Shown: one piece after another, positions 41,701 to 56,700 of the stretch
How positions within the stretch are numbered: position 1 is the first letter of the stretch
Layout of the letters: each line of letters begins with the position of its first letter
Assembly (NCBI RefSeq): GCF_028389875.1
Contig: NC_084671.1
Span: 1,620,501-1,684,500, forward strand
DNA length: 64,000 nt
Direction: 5' to 3'
Origin: Rhea pennata
Taxonomy: Eukaryota; Chordata; Aves; Rheiformes; Rheidae
Position numbers and translations under genes: made by a program
The notes under the pieces: model-generated
What the model saw: only the letters and a program-made list of their open reading frames with translations
Database searches by the model: none
What the model was told of the DNA's origin: nothing

Positions 41701-44700
41701 GGGTAGTTGAAATTGCTCTTAAATCATGAAAAGAAGCTTGACAAATGTCCTTTTAAGAGCCCTTGGAGAAATTATTATTATTCCCCAACTTTTTGAGGGT
41801 TCAGTTCTCAAGTAGTTTGAAGTAATTTAGAAATGTACGTAAGCTGTTAAAATACTACAGTCTAAAGCATTTTACTCAGCAATTACTTGTGCATAGAGGC
41901 TGCAGAACCAAGCCTTTTAATATATAATTTCAATTTGCTACTCAAAAAGTAATTTTGGAAGTATTTTACCAGATGAATTTTCTTTTCCTCTGGCATCTTG
42001 AACAGCTTCACCTTCTGTGCATGGTAATCCTATAAGATATTTGTCCACTGGCATAGAAGCAGGCCGTGCTTGCAAACTCCGGGTTGTACGTCTTGTAACT
42101 CCTTTGTCTTTCAGGTCTGTTGGTTCAGATGCACTGTCCTTAATTTCAATAGCTTCCAGAACACCCATTTTACTTTTCTTTCTACCTTTTGCTGGTGCAC
42201 TGGCTGTGCGCCGGAGAATTCGATCGCCAATAGATCGCTTCCGTACATAGTGCCCGTTGTTTTCAGCAGAATTGTGCTTAGGGTTCTTGTTAAACAGCCC
42301 TCTGAGTCCTATCAGCTGCTTATTCTGAAAGGACAAGAAAAACTAGTTTCAAGTGAGTTCAGACTATTATATAAAGAATGCAATGAAAAGGGTTGCTTTC
42401 TGAAAATCTATGAATGACGAAGACAAAATTAAAACGCAGCAAAGCAAAAATTCACACCAAGCAATTCACATCTACTCTGACCAGGGAAATATCAGCACAG
42501 GTCTCCATGAATTCATGCATGTCTATTTCTCCTCATTAGGACGGCAGCCTGCCACTACTACAAGAGAGGTTTTCTAGAGGTCTCCTAATCAGAGATGACA
42601 AGACTCTAAGAAGTGTACTGCAGTGACAGGCTACACATTAGCTTGGAATTTTACGCATGGGCTTCATCAAAGCAATATCCAAATGTTTCAGAGTCTGAAT
42701 GAAAAATGATGTAGCTTGGTAGTTACAGGTCATGCGATTAGGAACCATTTGAAAATCTGTGCCCAGCAAGTGCAAAGCGCATGCTAATGACGTCTACCTT
42801 TGTGGCTCCTAGAAAGTGCAATATAGTGTAACTGGGATTGAGGATTAAAGGGCTCCACTGAAAGGGAAAGAAAAATGCAAATATGTTCGGCTAATGTTTT
42901 CAAGACTGTGATACAAGCAATAAGGTAACAGAACATCAGCTGAAAATATAACCCTGCAGAGCAAATCACTTAAAACTATTCATTAATCTTAGGTTAGCCT
43001 CTCCCAAGGAAATTTGACCTGATATCCTCATCTACAAGGATGCAAATGTACATTCAGCCTTTGTTTATACCTTGGAAACACAGTAATACAGCTCAACATT
43101 ACACTCAGCATTAGAAGAATGGACAAATTATACAGAAGAGACCACATCTCACTGGATCTTTTTTTCATTTTCTGCTGTCATCATCATTCATCTTTAATAT
43201 GAAGCTACTCAGCTTTCTTGACTATATTTCTTCTTTGAAGAGCACATAAGACAAGAGCAACAGTCAAACAGGCTCCCCTACAGACTATCATCAAAATAGT
43301 ATGTGATTTCATACATATCCCCCAACATATATTGCAAATGTATATATTGCAAATATTTTCCAAGTTGTTTACTGCTACTTTTCTTTTAATATGGATGTTG
43401 TGATGATGAAATCTATGTTGAATACCAAATGCCTCTCTCTATGCACAGAACACATATGGGTGAGGCATGGCCACTCCCTCCAGCTCCTAGCCACTCTCCT
43501 TCCTCCCTGGCCAGAGGCAAGAGCAGATGAGTACATTGAAATACTGGTCCCTGTGCTGAGACAAGAGTGCCAACATGAGAGACACATCTCAATGGTTTAC
43601 ACTGCCATCATTAGATTACTTAGTGACCTAATGGTCTCAGTGAGGATAAGGATAGCAGAGCTGAGTGAGGATCTGGACTGTATCAAATCTCAGCCCCTAG
43701 GTCTCATCTGTGCTCATTTTCTCTCTTTGTCCTACTGAACTTCTCTTAAGTGCTCATAGTGCTACAGTTCTACCTATAGAAACAACTTGAGCACTCCAGA
43801 GTAGACAGAAAGCTGGTGGCCAGGGCTAGTTTTGACAAGACATTCTCTGCATTCAGAATGGAGAAAGATGGAGACTAACTATTCCCTTCACCTACGCTCT
43901 TAAAAAGACCTCTTGTAAACTTTCATAAAAGCAGTTAAAGCAGAAATACAGGGGAAAAGGCACTGTGCTTTTGTTTTAAAATTTTTATAAAAGTTTTAAA
44001 ATTAATAATCTTGAAGAATAGCAGCAATACTACACTGAAAGATTTAAAACAAATTAGCAGTTAAAAATAATTTGTCAAATACCAGGTCCTGGTACAGTTA
44101 CAGCTCTCAACAGTTACTTCTGAAGTAAAACTAGTTAAAAGTTAAGCCTATAGGAATGTATTTTATCTAGATGTTAAACAGTTATTAGGTGGCAACCATC
44201 ATAAGCACGGTAAGACTCGTACAAGAGAGTGTTATGCTTTGAAGGTCATTACCTGCCAGGAAACAAACCAACCAACCAGCTAACCCATACTTTACAAGAT
44301 ATATCCTTCTGCTTACAGAGCACACTAACAGATGTGTCTGCACTGTGATTACAGCGTCTCAGAGAGAGACAAATGTTCTACTGGACATGGGTGCACTGTG
44401 CATGGATGCCCTGGCTCAGTGCTCCTCAGAAAAAACACTATGAATAAGAAACAATATTTTGTTTCCCTGAGAATGGTGATTTCTAGCAGCACAGGCACAT
44501 ATCTATTATATAGGCAACAGCATAAACAAAGACATCAAGTTCAGGGCAACAGAGAATAAGACATTATGCCTTTCCATTGCTGTATGTTTTGAATAATTTG
44601 TTTATACTTTAGTACTGATCAGTGCCAGAGAAAGTTAGGCACAGCTGACTCAGTCTACAAAATGCCACATACTTAGACTGTAAGAATCATTTAGAAACCA

Positions 44701-47700
44701 CGCAAGTCCTGTGAGGTTCTGTGGTGCATTTTAATCCATGTTTGCCAAAAGTATTAAAACAAAAAAATTCATAAAAGATATACCTTCCTAGGTATACCTA
44801 CCTTTCCATAGATTTCATTGATGGTTATATGAACAAATATGGATGCTTCTGTGAGCCCTTCTAAATACACATGGCGATAACCTAGCAAAATAAAGAAACA
44901 GCATTGCAATTGATCAGCAGTATTCATTTTACGGACAACTGGCAAGAACTGCCTAAAAAAGGCATGATATGCACAGCAATATCTGCTGTCTTCAGTAAAA
45001 GCTACTATCTTCCATCCTCACAGGCTTTCCAAGCCCCCCTCAGTATAAACTGTATCCAAGTTACAAATAAGACAACAGCTGAAATTTCCAAAATCAGAGC
45101 CACCCAAAACTCCTTGAAATAAGAGTGAGTACACTATCCTAACAAGCTAGGTGAAATATCCAAGCTCATGCATGAAGTCTCACAGAGGAGTACATCCTAT
45201 TCTGATTTCTAGTCTGGCACATCAAATTCAAAGGCATTTGACCTTCAATTAGATCTCAAAATCAAGGAAAACAAGTGGGACTAACCAGGCACAAGACTGC
45301 TAAAGGCCAGAGTTCTTTGTCCAACGAAGTCTCGCCCAATAGGGTCATGGTCCCAAACAAGAAATCGAACCAAAGCTATTTCAGGCATGTGGATGGTAAA
45401 AGTGAGTGTTTCCTCCCAAACAGGATTAAACCCTGTGCAACAAACAATAGAAAATCTGGGAAACAGCCATAGCAATGTTAGCCTCAGTTTTCATGATGCA
45501 TAGCAAAAGCCAAGAGAAATACAAACAAACCAAATACACAAAGGAACACTCATTGTCTAGTGCTCATCAAGACCTAGGATCTCTCATAACCTCCATTATA
45601 TATGTAGTTAAAATGAGAGTTTGTTTCCTGGACAGTCTTTATAAACAAAATGATTTTGGCTGGGTATCTGGCAGGGATAGCAAGGCAGGATACTGTTTTG
45701 CAGAACTATGGCAGGCTACAGATAGACCAAAATGAACAGGAACAATTCTCATTTTTCCCCATGGTATTGCATCTACCCGTGAGATGGTCACCTCTCCTGC
45801 TAGAACAGGCTATTCATTTCAGTTCTTTTTCATCTCCTTCCTATGAAGGCTGATATGGTAGTCAAACTGCCTTGGATATAATGTGTTCTCATTTCACTTG
45901 ATATTATAAATGTATTGTAGATATAGAAATACTAGGAACTTCTGCCTAAAGGAGATCTAAGTAGAATCCAGGGGAAACACACTGTGGTGAGCAGTTCTCT
46001 TCTTTTGTCTCTCATTTCTATCTCCCTACACCAGAAATTCTGCCCAGAAAGCAAAAAGACAATCATTTCGTTTCATGGGCTAATAAGCTTTGCAGTTTAG
46101 AAAGTAATAATATACACTGAATAATTTATAATGGCTTCATATTTTACTCTAAGAAGAGGAAGTCAGCTACATTATCTTACCATTGTCGTCAACCACCCTT
46201 GTCTGATCTTTAGAGCAGTCAACAGGTAATCCAATAATTTCCACCTCGACAAAGGGATCTATTATCTATTTTTTAAAAAACAACAGTACTTTAAAAGCAA
46301 GCTAATGATCCAAATGAAGGTCAATTTTTAATGAAATTCCCATTCAGAGAACACATTTAAATTCATACGAGAATTCAAAAACCTGTGCTTAGCAAAAATT
46401 TTCAAGCAGCACAATCATAGGAAGTGGCTTCATGGACTATAGGTTGATGTACAGTTTGTAATGTCAAGAGCTACGACCAGTCATAAGTAATTTCCCCAAA
46501 AAATGGAAGTCACCCCCAAAACAACAAACAACATATTAATTTCTAAACATCATGTGTAGGATACAGGCTCCATGCGAAAATGTAGTATTTAATGACCAAA
46601 TTTACTGGTGTATTTAAATGAGGAGAAAGTTAAAGTCACAGGCTGATTTATCACTCCAGGACCTCTCATGGAAGCACTTGCAGGTATCAGACCATTTTAC
46701 CTCTCCTCTGTCTCCTAACATTGAGTCGGGAGGCTTAGGTAACTGCTGTCCACTGATGATTTTCAGAATAAGCTGCTTTTTAGGACTGGCAGGAAGTGGA
46801 TCAGCAGAGTAGGGGTTGAAGGTACCTAAAAATTAACAAGGAATGAGAAAAAAAATGTAAGAAAAATACACAGGATAGATCTGCAGAAGATACATGTACA
46901 CAGCCAAAATTCAGACATTATTGAGTAAATTAGACTACAGAGGACTTATTAATGAATTGTTAGATTCCATTCTACTTTCTTACCACCATCTCTGAGCTGA
47001 GTGGTCCTTGCTCACATGATTACAAGAAAGTAAGGATCCATCCAGTAGGAAAGTTTTACAATATTAAGACTCCTTTGAAAAACTTTTTGTATTAAGTAGC
47101 AGTTTCTAAAAACATCACTTATAACCCAGATTAGTACGCTGATCTTCTCAGCTGTACAAGTCATAACGAGAACAAGCAGCTGGGGTGCAGTAAGCTGCTT
47201 CCTTCAGAAGCAGTGCCTGCTTCAAATGTTCAAACTGCTTCTATCATTTCTCAGCTAACTTTCAATCAATGCCACTGCTTCTTGTGGTCACATTTCAAAA
47301 ATTACTTACAGATGTAGAGACACAATCAGATCCAAAATCCTCAAACAAATGGAAGGATGCTCATTCCAAAATACTGAAAAATCAGGCTCCTGTTCTAACA
47401 TGTTTTGAGGACTGAATCAACTCCTTTCAAAGGTAACAGAAGAATAGCATTGTCTTGCTTTAGCATTGGACCAAGTCCTAAAAACTTAGTCCCAGTCCAC
47501 CAAGTATCTTGCCCTTCTTGCTTGCAGCTGGCTATCCTAGTAGCCAACTCGGTTACTACAGTATTAATGGAAATATAGAGAAGATTCTATACATGTTCCT
47601 ATTTACTTTTGTCTTGGTAACTTCATCACAAAGACATTTTCACCTTGACACTTACAGTAATGAATGCACTGTGGGACATTACCTTTGCACATTTGCTGAG

Positions 47701-50700
47701 GTTTGAGGACATAACCACAGTTGCCATTTACCCTAAATTTTGCTTCATTTATTTGCATCATGCGTCCTTCAGACTGGTAGTTCAGTGCCACTGTTCAGCG
47801 AGAAGATTCAAGTGTTATTGATAAAGATAACAACTTAGCAAAAAACAAGGGAAATATGATACTCATGCAGCACCTACCTAACTGGCAACCAACATTCCAA
47901 TATGGTATAGGATTGAAATTGCTGGAGTCAATCCGATATGCAGATGGATATACCCTTGTAAGCTGTTTCTGGTTGTAAAGCATAAACTGTTCAGCTTTCT
48001 GCTGCACTGCTTGGTGAGCTCTTGTTTCACTGAATGATAGCACATTTCCTGTTGATCCTGTGTATATTGTTAAATTAACAAAGTTACAAAGCAATCCCAG
48101 GGGGTGGAGGCCTGAACTCAGACCTCAGCTATATGGGGATCAATCAAGGAGAACATGGATTGATTTGAAAAGAATTAGTCCAAATTTACACTGATAGATT
48201 GTCTTGTCACGTGCAAATCCTGTATGTTGGTTATCTGAAAGGCATCAGCTTCTCCTTAAAGGAGTATCCTCTGTTCTATTCTTAAGTTTCCAGACTTAAT
48301 TGGAAAACAGAGCAAGAGCTCATGCTAATTGTTACAGCCTTTCCTCCTACAAAACCACAAACAAGATTGCTACTAAGAAGCTGAGAGTAAAAGAAGTATG
48401 CTAATGGCGTCATGGTCAAAACTATACTACTGAAGAGCTTATGGCTGGGGGAAAGAAGGACTCAACACAGCACTGACTGTGCTCCTGTCTTTGTAATATA
48501 GCAGCATGCAGTCTCTCTCTCTGTCTCTCTCACATATTTCCTCAAGCTCATCCTTCCTCTATATGAGTCAAGTAACCTTTTCACATTCCAAAATCTTCTC
48601 TTTGAGTGCTTTATCCTCTTACACAGACTTCCTTTTATCATCTCTTCCCTCTGGGAGAGAGAATAACTAGAACATTTTCCTAGGAGAGAGCACTCCACTT
48701 ACAGGGAGTAGTAAGAACAACTCAGTTTGTACCAGCTCTCCACTCCCATCTCAGACTAAGATCAGAAAAACACCAGGATCTGGATGAAAGAGGGTGGCAG
48801 TACTTGCACTGATGAGCAGGCCCTCCTTTCTGGTGGGCAGCAAGCCATTACCTGGGTTCAGCAGTACCATAACTGCACCTGAAACTGCAGAAAAAGCTGA
48901 GCCTTTAGAAAAAAAGCTGACCCTATAGAAAAACCTGAGCACTCTGAACAGTTAAGCTGAAACTTTATAAGATTATGTTTTTGCACTATTTCTTGGACTT
49001 GGTTTCTCCACAGTACTTTCACCCCTCTTTATTTCTTCCTTTAGTTCCTGTCAGATTTTAGTTCTACTGCAATAACAAAATCTCCTATACCTTGTTCATG
49101 TATATTTGTCAATCTTTCCAATAAGTTCCTCTGCAACTCTCCCAGTTTCCATTTTGCCTCTTCAACATGTTCAGTGAAACAACTACAAATATTCTGGGCT
49201 GTGATCACATCTATTACAATTCAAATCTATCAGATTATCAATTTTAAATAGCATTCAGTTATGTTAAATAATGATTACAAATCCCTTAAAACTGTGAAAC
49301 CAGGAAAAAATTCTCCTAAAAAAGCCTAATTTTTAAAACTGCTGCTAAAACACAAATATCATGAGAAACTAAGGGAAAGGATATTTCTTGAGAAATAAAA
49401 GGGTTGTGCTTTATTTTTTTTCTCCATAGTTAAGTAAAGAGGACAGGTATCTAGTCATCTTATTTCTAGGATAACTTTGAAAAAAACAAAAAAACTTCGC
49501 ATCAGAGCCATGTTTCCTGTCAGAATACATAACCAAACAGAAAAGAGAAAAATGCATACATAACTCTCTACCAGCAGTCTTACCATCATCTACTATATCC
49601 TGGGCTGCCACTGAGTTTGTGTATACCACTAGATCAGACAGAGCTCGGCACAGCTTCACAGTTTTTCTTCGACGAGCCATTCTGCTGTATAACATTTAAG
49701 ATATAAAACAAAGATGGAATATTTCAATACTTGAAGCATAATTCAGTCTCCTTTCTTTTCACCATTAAGGAAGTAAACAGCTGTACAACTCAGACTGAAA
49801 AGCAAGGTGCAATAAACAGGGAACCTCCCTAAGTAAAACTTCATACAGAGAGTTCTGAGCAATCTGAGATGACTGTTCCCCCCTGTACCTTAAGCCACAC
49901 ATATACAGACACAAAATTTTTTGTTAAAAAAATAATGAAATAGCTGCATCATAGCTTTCCTAGACAAAAACAGTGCAGATAGCTTTGAGCTGCATCTAAA
50001 AAAGGAACATTTTGGTGACAACAAATGCATTATCGATGGTGTTTTTATGATTGTTTGCTGCATTCTCAGATGTAATAAAGCTGGCTGGGTTGTGATGTAC
50101 TCTTATTTAGCCTAAAGTTTTCTCTGAGCACTGTTTACAGCATATAAAATGTAGCCTGGCGTTTTTCTATTAGGAGAGTATTACTAGCATATTTCTTTTC
50201 AGCTGAGGAGTAATTGCTATCTGAGAATTGCTAATCCATGAGAATCTACATAACCAAAATATCAGGGTACTGCAATAACAGCAAAACATACCTCAACAGC
50301 AGTTTCATAAATGATCTAGTCTTAAGAATAGACTTCCCAGAATCATTGACAAACCAACAAGACACATCAATAGTAGTAACATGTCACTAGATTTAATGGA
50401 GCTGTAAAACTATCATGATCCATAGTGCACCTGTGGAGCTGTCCTGATTCCTTTCCAGAATTTTGCTGACTTTCTTCATCATCAGATGTACTCTGGGATT
50501 TGGAGCTTGCCTTCACAGTTTTCTGTTAGGAAAGAATCAAACATAGCTGTGTCAATTTATACGGCAGTCTAATAACTTCACATTACTGTAAGGTGTCAGG
50601 TGGGTGGGCACCCTGCAGCAGGTGTGCAAGCACAGGTCCTAGGAATGATTTCTCAGGGCTCTTCAACAGAAAACCCAAGCAGTACGTTGCATTTCTACAG

Positions 50701-53700
50701 ATGCCAAGAAGAAAAGGCAGCACAAGGCATTTGTGCCCTTATTTCACTTCTGCTGAATCTAAGAATCCAAGTCTGCAGAGTCTGGAAGCAGGTTTATCTG
50801 TTGGACAGCAGCCAAGCCCATCCCTGAAGAGTTGCTGCAGACTAGTCAGTCCTTTGCAGGCCACTAGTCATTCTGCAGTTTCTCTCACTCTGCTCCCTCC
50901 TGACATGAACAGGCTGTATATGCAGGTGAGCAAAGGCAAGAGGACAGCTCTAAAGAAATCTGCATTGTTCTACTACCTCCATGACAATAGCAGTGATCCT
51001 GCAGAAGTTCTAATGGACAGTATTCTACTTAACGAACAAGAGATCTTTAATACACAGTCAGATCTAAATGCACAATGTATTGCTTCCACCTACACTTTCT
51101 ACATAACTTATAAGAAAAAACAACAAATACCTTCACAAAGTTCAAAACAGTCTCTGGGCAAATTTTCCAACATCTAAATTTTCCATTGTGTTCTGAGCCA
51201 CACACATGAGCAATCAAATTATTCTAATTTATCACAGCATACACTAAAGCTATTAGCTACAATAAAAAGATTAAAGTTGTAAAAGCATCTTTTTTTTCCA
51301 TAAGCAGCTCTTATTTGATACCATCTCATATTTCACCATTACATATTTTGTAACACTAACTGTAGTTCAAAGAGTTTCTGTAATTCCCTTCTCATCAAGA
51401 GGTAGTATAATTGAGAACTCCTTGTTCATCTGCTCATAAGGTAGATAATAATTGAGTACAGATTTCATTTCTCCTGCTGTGATACACCAGTGATGCATAT
51501 AATTTAGTTTACAGTCTAATTTGCTGTGTTCAGTGTTGAAATAAAGTTGACTATTCTGGAAATCACTTGTGTTGTTCAGTGTTGGAATCTGAAGGTCTGG
51601 ACTGTGGATGATTTTTCAGGAAACCTAAAGGAATTGTCAGCCTTTGCTTCTCTGTCCCTTCTCTATCATTTTTTTTTTTAATTTATATATGGATATAGTT
51701 GTCACAAGAGCTAGACTGAAAACATCTACAAGTCAATATCCTTGGTTGGATAATTCTGTACCTGTGAAAATATCAATAATAAACATTTTTCCCAGACATC
51801 TCTTAGCTGGAAAACAGAAAGAAAAAGCAGAAGAAAGAGCAGAAGAAAGAGGGGGAGAAATAAAAATGCGCTCTGTCTTATTTTTTTCAGAAAAGAGATG
51901 AAATGAATGGGTTTTCTGACAAGCTATACACAAATAGAAGAGCCAGTTAAATAATCACATTATTGACATGCTTTCCAGCCCTCATTGTATCCAGTAGCTT
52001 TTAGTAGCTGACTTCTATACGTGACATCTCACTTCACAGCATTTATTTTCCCAGTGAGCACAGGTTACAATGTGCAATGCCCACTACCATGCACAACAGT
52101 TATCTGCAGAAATCATCACATGCTGTAATAGAACTCATTGTTCACATTTTTATTTCCTGAAAATCAAAAGTTGTGAACATGCGCACTTGGCTAAAGCCCC
52201 TGAAAGAAATATAATCACTTTAAATTGATGTAAACTTATAATTTAAGTGTAGATATGGGTTCTAGTATTGTTTGCCTAGAGACATTTTGATGGCTCCTAG
52301 GCAGCTTCAGAGCAGATAAGCTGGTGGGCAGATTAAGCTTCCGTAATGTATTTCGTAACTGCCATTTTTCCTTAAACTGGCATTCAGATTGCTGCTCACA
52401 TAGTGTGCGTCCTCTTTGGCTGCAACTTCCATTCGGATGGCTCTGAAGAGGAACACAGGTTGGTTCAGTAGAGTCACCACTCTACTTGCAGTGAAGAAAC
52501 AGTGAAGTGAACAATCTGCCTGGCAGCTACACAAGGGTATAAATACTATATGCAAAACCATGAAGAGATCAGAAAAGAATGTGCTTTTCTGTGAGTGTTG
52601 AACTCAGCTCCATTACTCAATTACAGCACTTCGTTAAAACAAAGAGAAAGACAGTAAAACTGTATGGTACTGCTTAGAGCATGAAATGGGGTAAAACTGT
52701 GATCACATCTATTACAATTCAAATCTATCAGATTATCAATTTTAAATAGCATTCAGTTATGTTAAATAATGATTACAAATCCCTTAAAACTGTGAAACCA
52801 GGAAAAAATTCTCCTAAAAAAGCCTAATTTTTAAAACTGCTGCTAAAACACAAATATCATGAGAAACTAAGGGAAAGGATATTTCTTGAGAAATAAAAGG
52901 GTTGTGCTTTATTTTTTTTCTCCATAGTTAAGTAAAGAGGACAGGTATCTAGTCATCTTATTTCTAGGATAACTTTGAAAAAAACAAAAAAACTTCGCAT
53001 CAGAGCCATGTTTCCTGTCAGAATACATAACCGAACAGAAAAGAGAAAAATGCATACATAACTCTCTACCAAAACCTAAATGAACCAAACACTGGCAGCT
53101 GTATAGACAGAAATCTTTAGAAAACAAGAATATGCCAAGGTATTTGTCTATATTTGTTCAACTGCTGCAAGTGTAATCAGGAAGTTAGCAATTCCACATA
53201 ATTAGTGAACATGACCTTTCTGTTCAGGAAACATTTTGCGAGTCTGTGTAACTGTCTTTAAAGGATTCTCTGTACTGTTAACAGAGTAGTATACTATTTT
53301 TCTAAACAGCAATAAATATACCAAATATAATCAAATAACAGATACAAGCAGTCTTTCCTCACTGCCCACCTACATACCATGCCACTCTCAAACAATAAAA
53401 GATACTCTGCATTTAAAATGCCATGAGACATAAAATAGCAGTTTGAGTCTCCAATTTTACTTACTTTGTGTTTACCAAAGTTGCCCATTAATGATCGACC
53501 ATGAGATTTTTTTCCACTTTCTTTCATGTCCAGGTTCTGCGCAGAGAAAGAGTGCAATAGGTTAAAGAATCAACCTTAAGAAATTTCTAGTCTAAACTCA
53601 ATATAATGATCTTTGAACACAAATTTAAACCTAAAATCTCATTATAGGGCTTTTTAAATTGCTTTCCACACTTGATAACCTAGCAATCCTCCTATAGTAA

Positions 53701-56700
53701 GGAAAAATATTAAAAGTATTAATATTCAACACAATAACCAGCCATGCAAAAAAAACTACCAAATAACAATAAAAAGCACCCAAACATTTCAAAGTATATA
53801 GAAAGGTAAAAATGAAAAGAAAGAGAGGACAAAAAAAAATCTCCAAACAGACATATGCAGACTTCAGTCAGGCATCCTGAAGTCCATGCTTCACATTTAA
53901 AGCCATGTGATTGAACGTCAGTTTCATGATTCCTGGCACCACCTAGTCTTTCCCATCAGAAAAGCACATTCCTTCATCTTGCAAAGAGCAAAATGAAGAC
54001 CCAAAGGTGCTGAAGAATATTCCTCCAGAATCTCACAATGCAAGTCAGGGAACTCCATTTATTCACTATGCAGCTTGGAGTTCACATTTGGTTACCATAA
54101 ATAGGACACTAGATGGTTTCCTCAGGTCAATAATCTCTGTACCTCCTATTCAAACATTTCTTCCTAGCTCAAGCTGAAAGTCTCTGTAGGAGACTTGCAG
54201 AAGGAAACCTTAGCAGATAGACTACTTGTCTCCCTCATATACCAGTGAATAGCTAGTTGACAGTGACAACAGCAAATCAAAACTGTATTAAGCCTAGTGT
54301 CAGACAATTACATGCGAGGTTTTTGTGATCTCTTCAATAATTTATTTCTAATCATAGCTTCCATTTCCTAGAAGTTCAGAAAGTATCTGACCTGCCAGAT
54401 ACTATGGAATGGTATGTCTATTATGTCTATGGAAAGGCAAAAAGGATATGATATCTTTATTCTTTGGTTGAGCTGACACTTTTCTGGTAAAAGATAAGCC
54501 TGAGCTGTTTGGGCACAGGTGTGCCATGGGGAGGCTGCTTCTCACAGCAGCAAGGCCAGCCCACTCCAGTCCCACATGCCAGACACTGAGTAGAAGACAT
54601 CTATGCTAGGACACAGCATCTTGCAGTAGAACCTCTCAGTCTGCTGATGGAGCAGTCCTCCTCTGGTGACTGAAAGCTGCACCTCCCTAGCGCTGCCTGT
54701 CTGTGCAGCAAGTGTAAAGCACCTGGAATCACTGAAAAGGTGCATTCTGGAGTGCATTATCTCTCAGTTACACGTGCCAGGAGACCAACCACTTGCAATG
54801 GTTCAAATCAACTGTGGTAGCAACTCCACCCTAACAAGATTATGAATCTGTGTTCTTCTTTGGACACTGCGTAATACAGAAAAATAGAGTTTTTACTAAC
54901 TCCTGAAGCTATAATGGACCAGGCTGGGGTTGAGTTTTGGTATACAAGCTAAATTAATCATGTATGTGGAAACAGCTAGTTATGTTTTTAGTTATTTAAT
55001 AGTTACTCGAGATCAGAACATAAGCTTGCTTTGTGAATGGTTGGTTGGTTGGTTTTAGAGAGCAGCAGCAAATCTTTGGTGAAATGAATGGTACATCAGT
55101 GACTACATAATGCAAAATGATATATAAGAAACAAAAAAAATAGAACAAATCTCCCAACAGATCCCTTTCCAGTACAATTACACAAGATATTTGGATAATG
55201 CACCTAAATTACTAGTTTTCAATATTTTTTGTTCATGTCAGTTAAATGTAGTTGGTAAACTCAAATGTCTATCCAAGATGAGTGACTTATGGAAATCTGC
55301 ATTCTTTAAACACAACTCCCCCAGCAGATGCTAGCTAGGGTTTGCTCATTTTTCCAAATGTAATTATTCTAGCTCAAAATAATATTGAAATGATTCACAA
55401 TTGATCTACTAATATTGGAAATGTATGCTCTGAAATCCCACTTTTCTGGACACAACACAAAGGCCAGGTGGAACTGATAAACCAAGCCTGTTCTCACACT
55501 GTGAATCCACAATCTGCAAACCACCCTCATTTATCAGGTCAGATGGCTCTGTCCTTTAGATTCTGCCATCCTCCTACCACCACAACCCAGCTTTAACCAG
55601 AAGTCTCAAAAGTATCACTCAGACAAGCTGAATATGTTTTTTGTAGTAAACCCTGGCTTCAGGCAAAAATCTTACAGGTCCAATCTCAGAGTAGGAGACA
55701 GCAAAGAGCTACATATAGCCTACGGAGTGGGAAGATACACAGAAAACAAAACTACATGTACTCAGCCTTGAAGGAGACCGTACCTGTACAGGGTAAGTAT
55801 GTCCCTTGCAGGGCAATTCATTCTCTATTTATCATAACTAGTCTTCACAGTTGGTGAAGATGAAAATATGATAATTATAGATTCAAGGTACAAACTATTT
55901 ATGTACTCAAAATTCCAATACATTTTCCATTTCACTGTTCTGCAATAATAGTCTGATGTCAAAGGGGAAAAGAAATGATTACTATTCTGAACACAAAACA
56001 GTCTGGGCACGAAAAAAAAACAGAACCCTGCTTAGAGCAGTAAAAGCACAATACTGTGTTTTAGTAACTACTGCTGTACAAAACAGAGTTAGCAGCATTA
56101 CAGACAAAAAGATAGGTAGCTGCATGCTTTCCATTACCATGATGAGTCTTGATAGGGGTAAGTAGAAAAAGGACCTCTCCCCAACAGCCTAGACACAAAT
56201 CAAATCACTTGACAGTCACTTGCGATATCTGTATTTATGGAATTAAACACTTTTAAGGTTTACAAGAAAATAAAGTGGATTAGAACACATTGAAACATAC
56301 TCTCCACATTTGACCATTCAAATCCAGGTATTTCTGAAATAACTCTAAGTTCTCGTTTTAAAGAAAATGAAAACAACTCTCAAAGTTGTTCACAAACCAT
56401 TAGCTTTCTTATTTGAGAAATCCGCAATGCACATTGCATTGTCTAATATTTAGCAGAGCAGACGAAGGGAAAGAAACCCACATACCTGTTTCAGGTTAAC
56501 ATTTAAACCTTCATGAGTTGCTTTTAGTAGTGCTCTCACAGTGAAACTGTCAGGATCTTCTTTATCCCTGATTTGGGATTCTTTTATTAGAGATTCAAGT
56601 TTCGTTCTTATGAAAGATTCCATCTGGTGCTCAGTTGCACCATTACTCTGAAAGGCATCAAGAAATTCGGTTAAAATAGATTGTCATGTTCTTCATTTTT

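Larger units (their letters stand above)
48058..49583 (-). other. PLCH1: PLCH1 intron, 1.5 kb
   Basis: Holds copy A of the 375-bp duplication and a (TC)n tract at about 48511-48531. No other feature. Confidence 0.8.

Noticed and set aside
43391..43738. 115-codon plus-strand open frame in a PLCH1 intron
   Set aside because: No recognisable domain, promoter or splice partner; length is compatible with chance.
52909..53127. Open frame sharing a long peptide with the frame at 49411-49695, as if a coding repeat
   Set aside because: The shared peptide is translated intron from the 375-bp duplication; the true exon (49584-49681) is not part of the copied segment.
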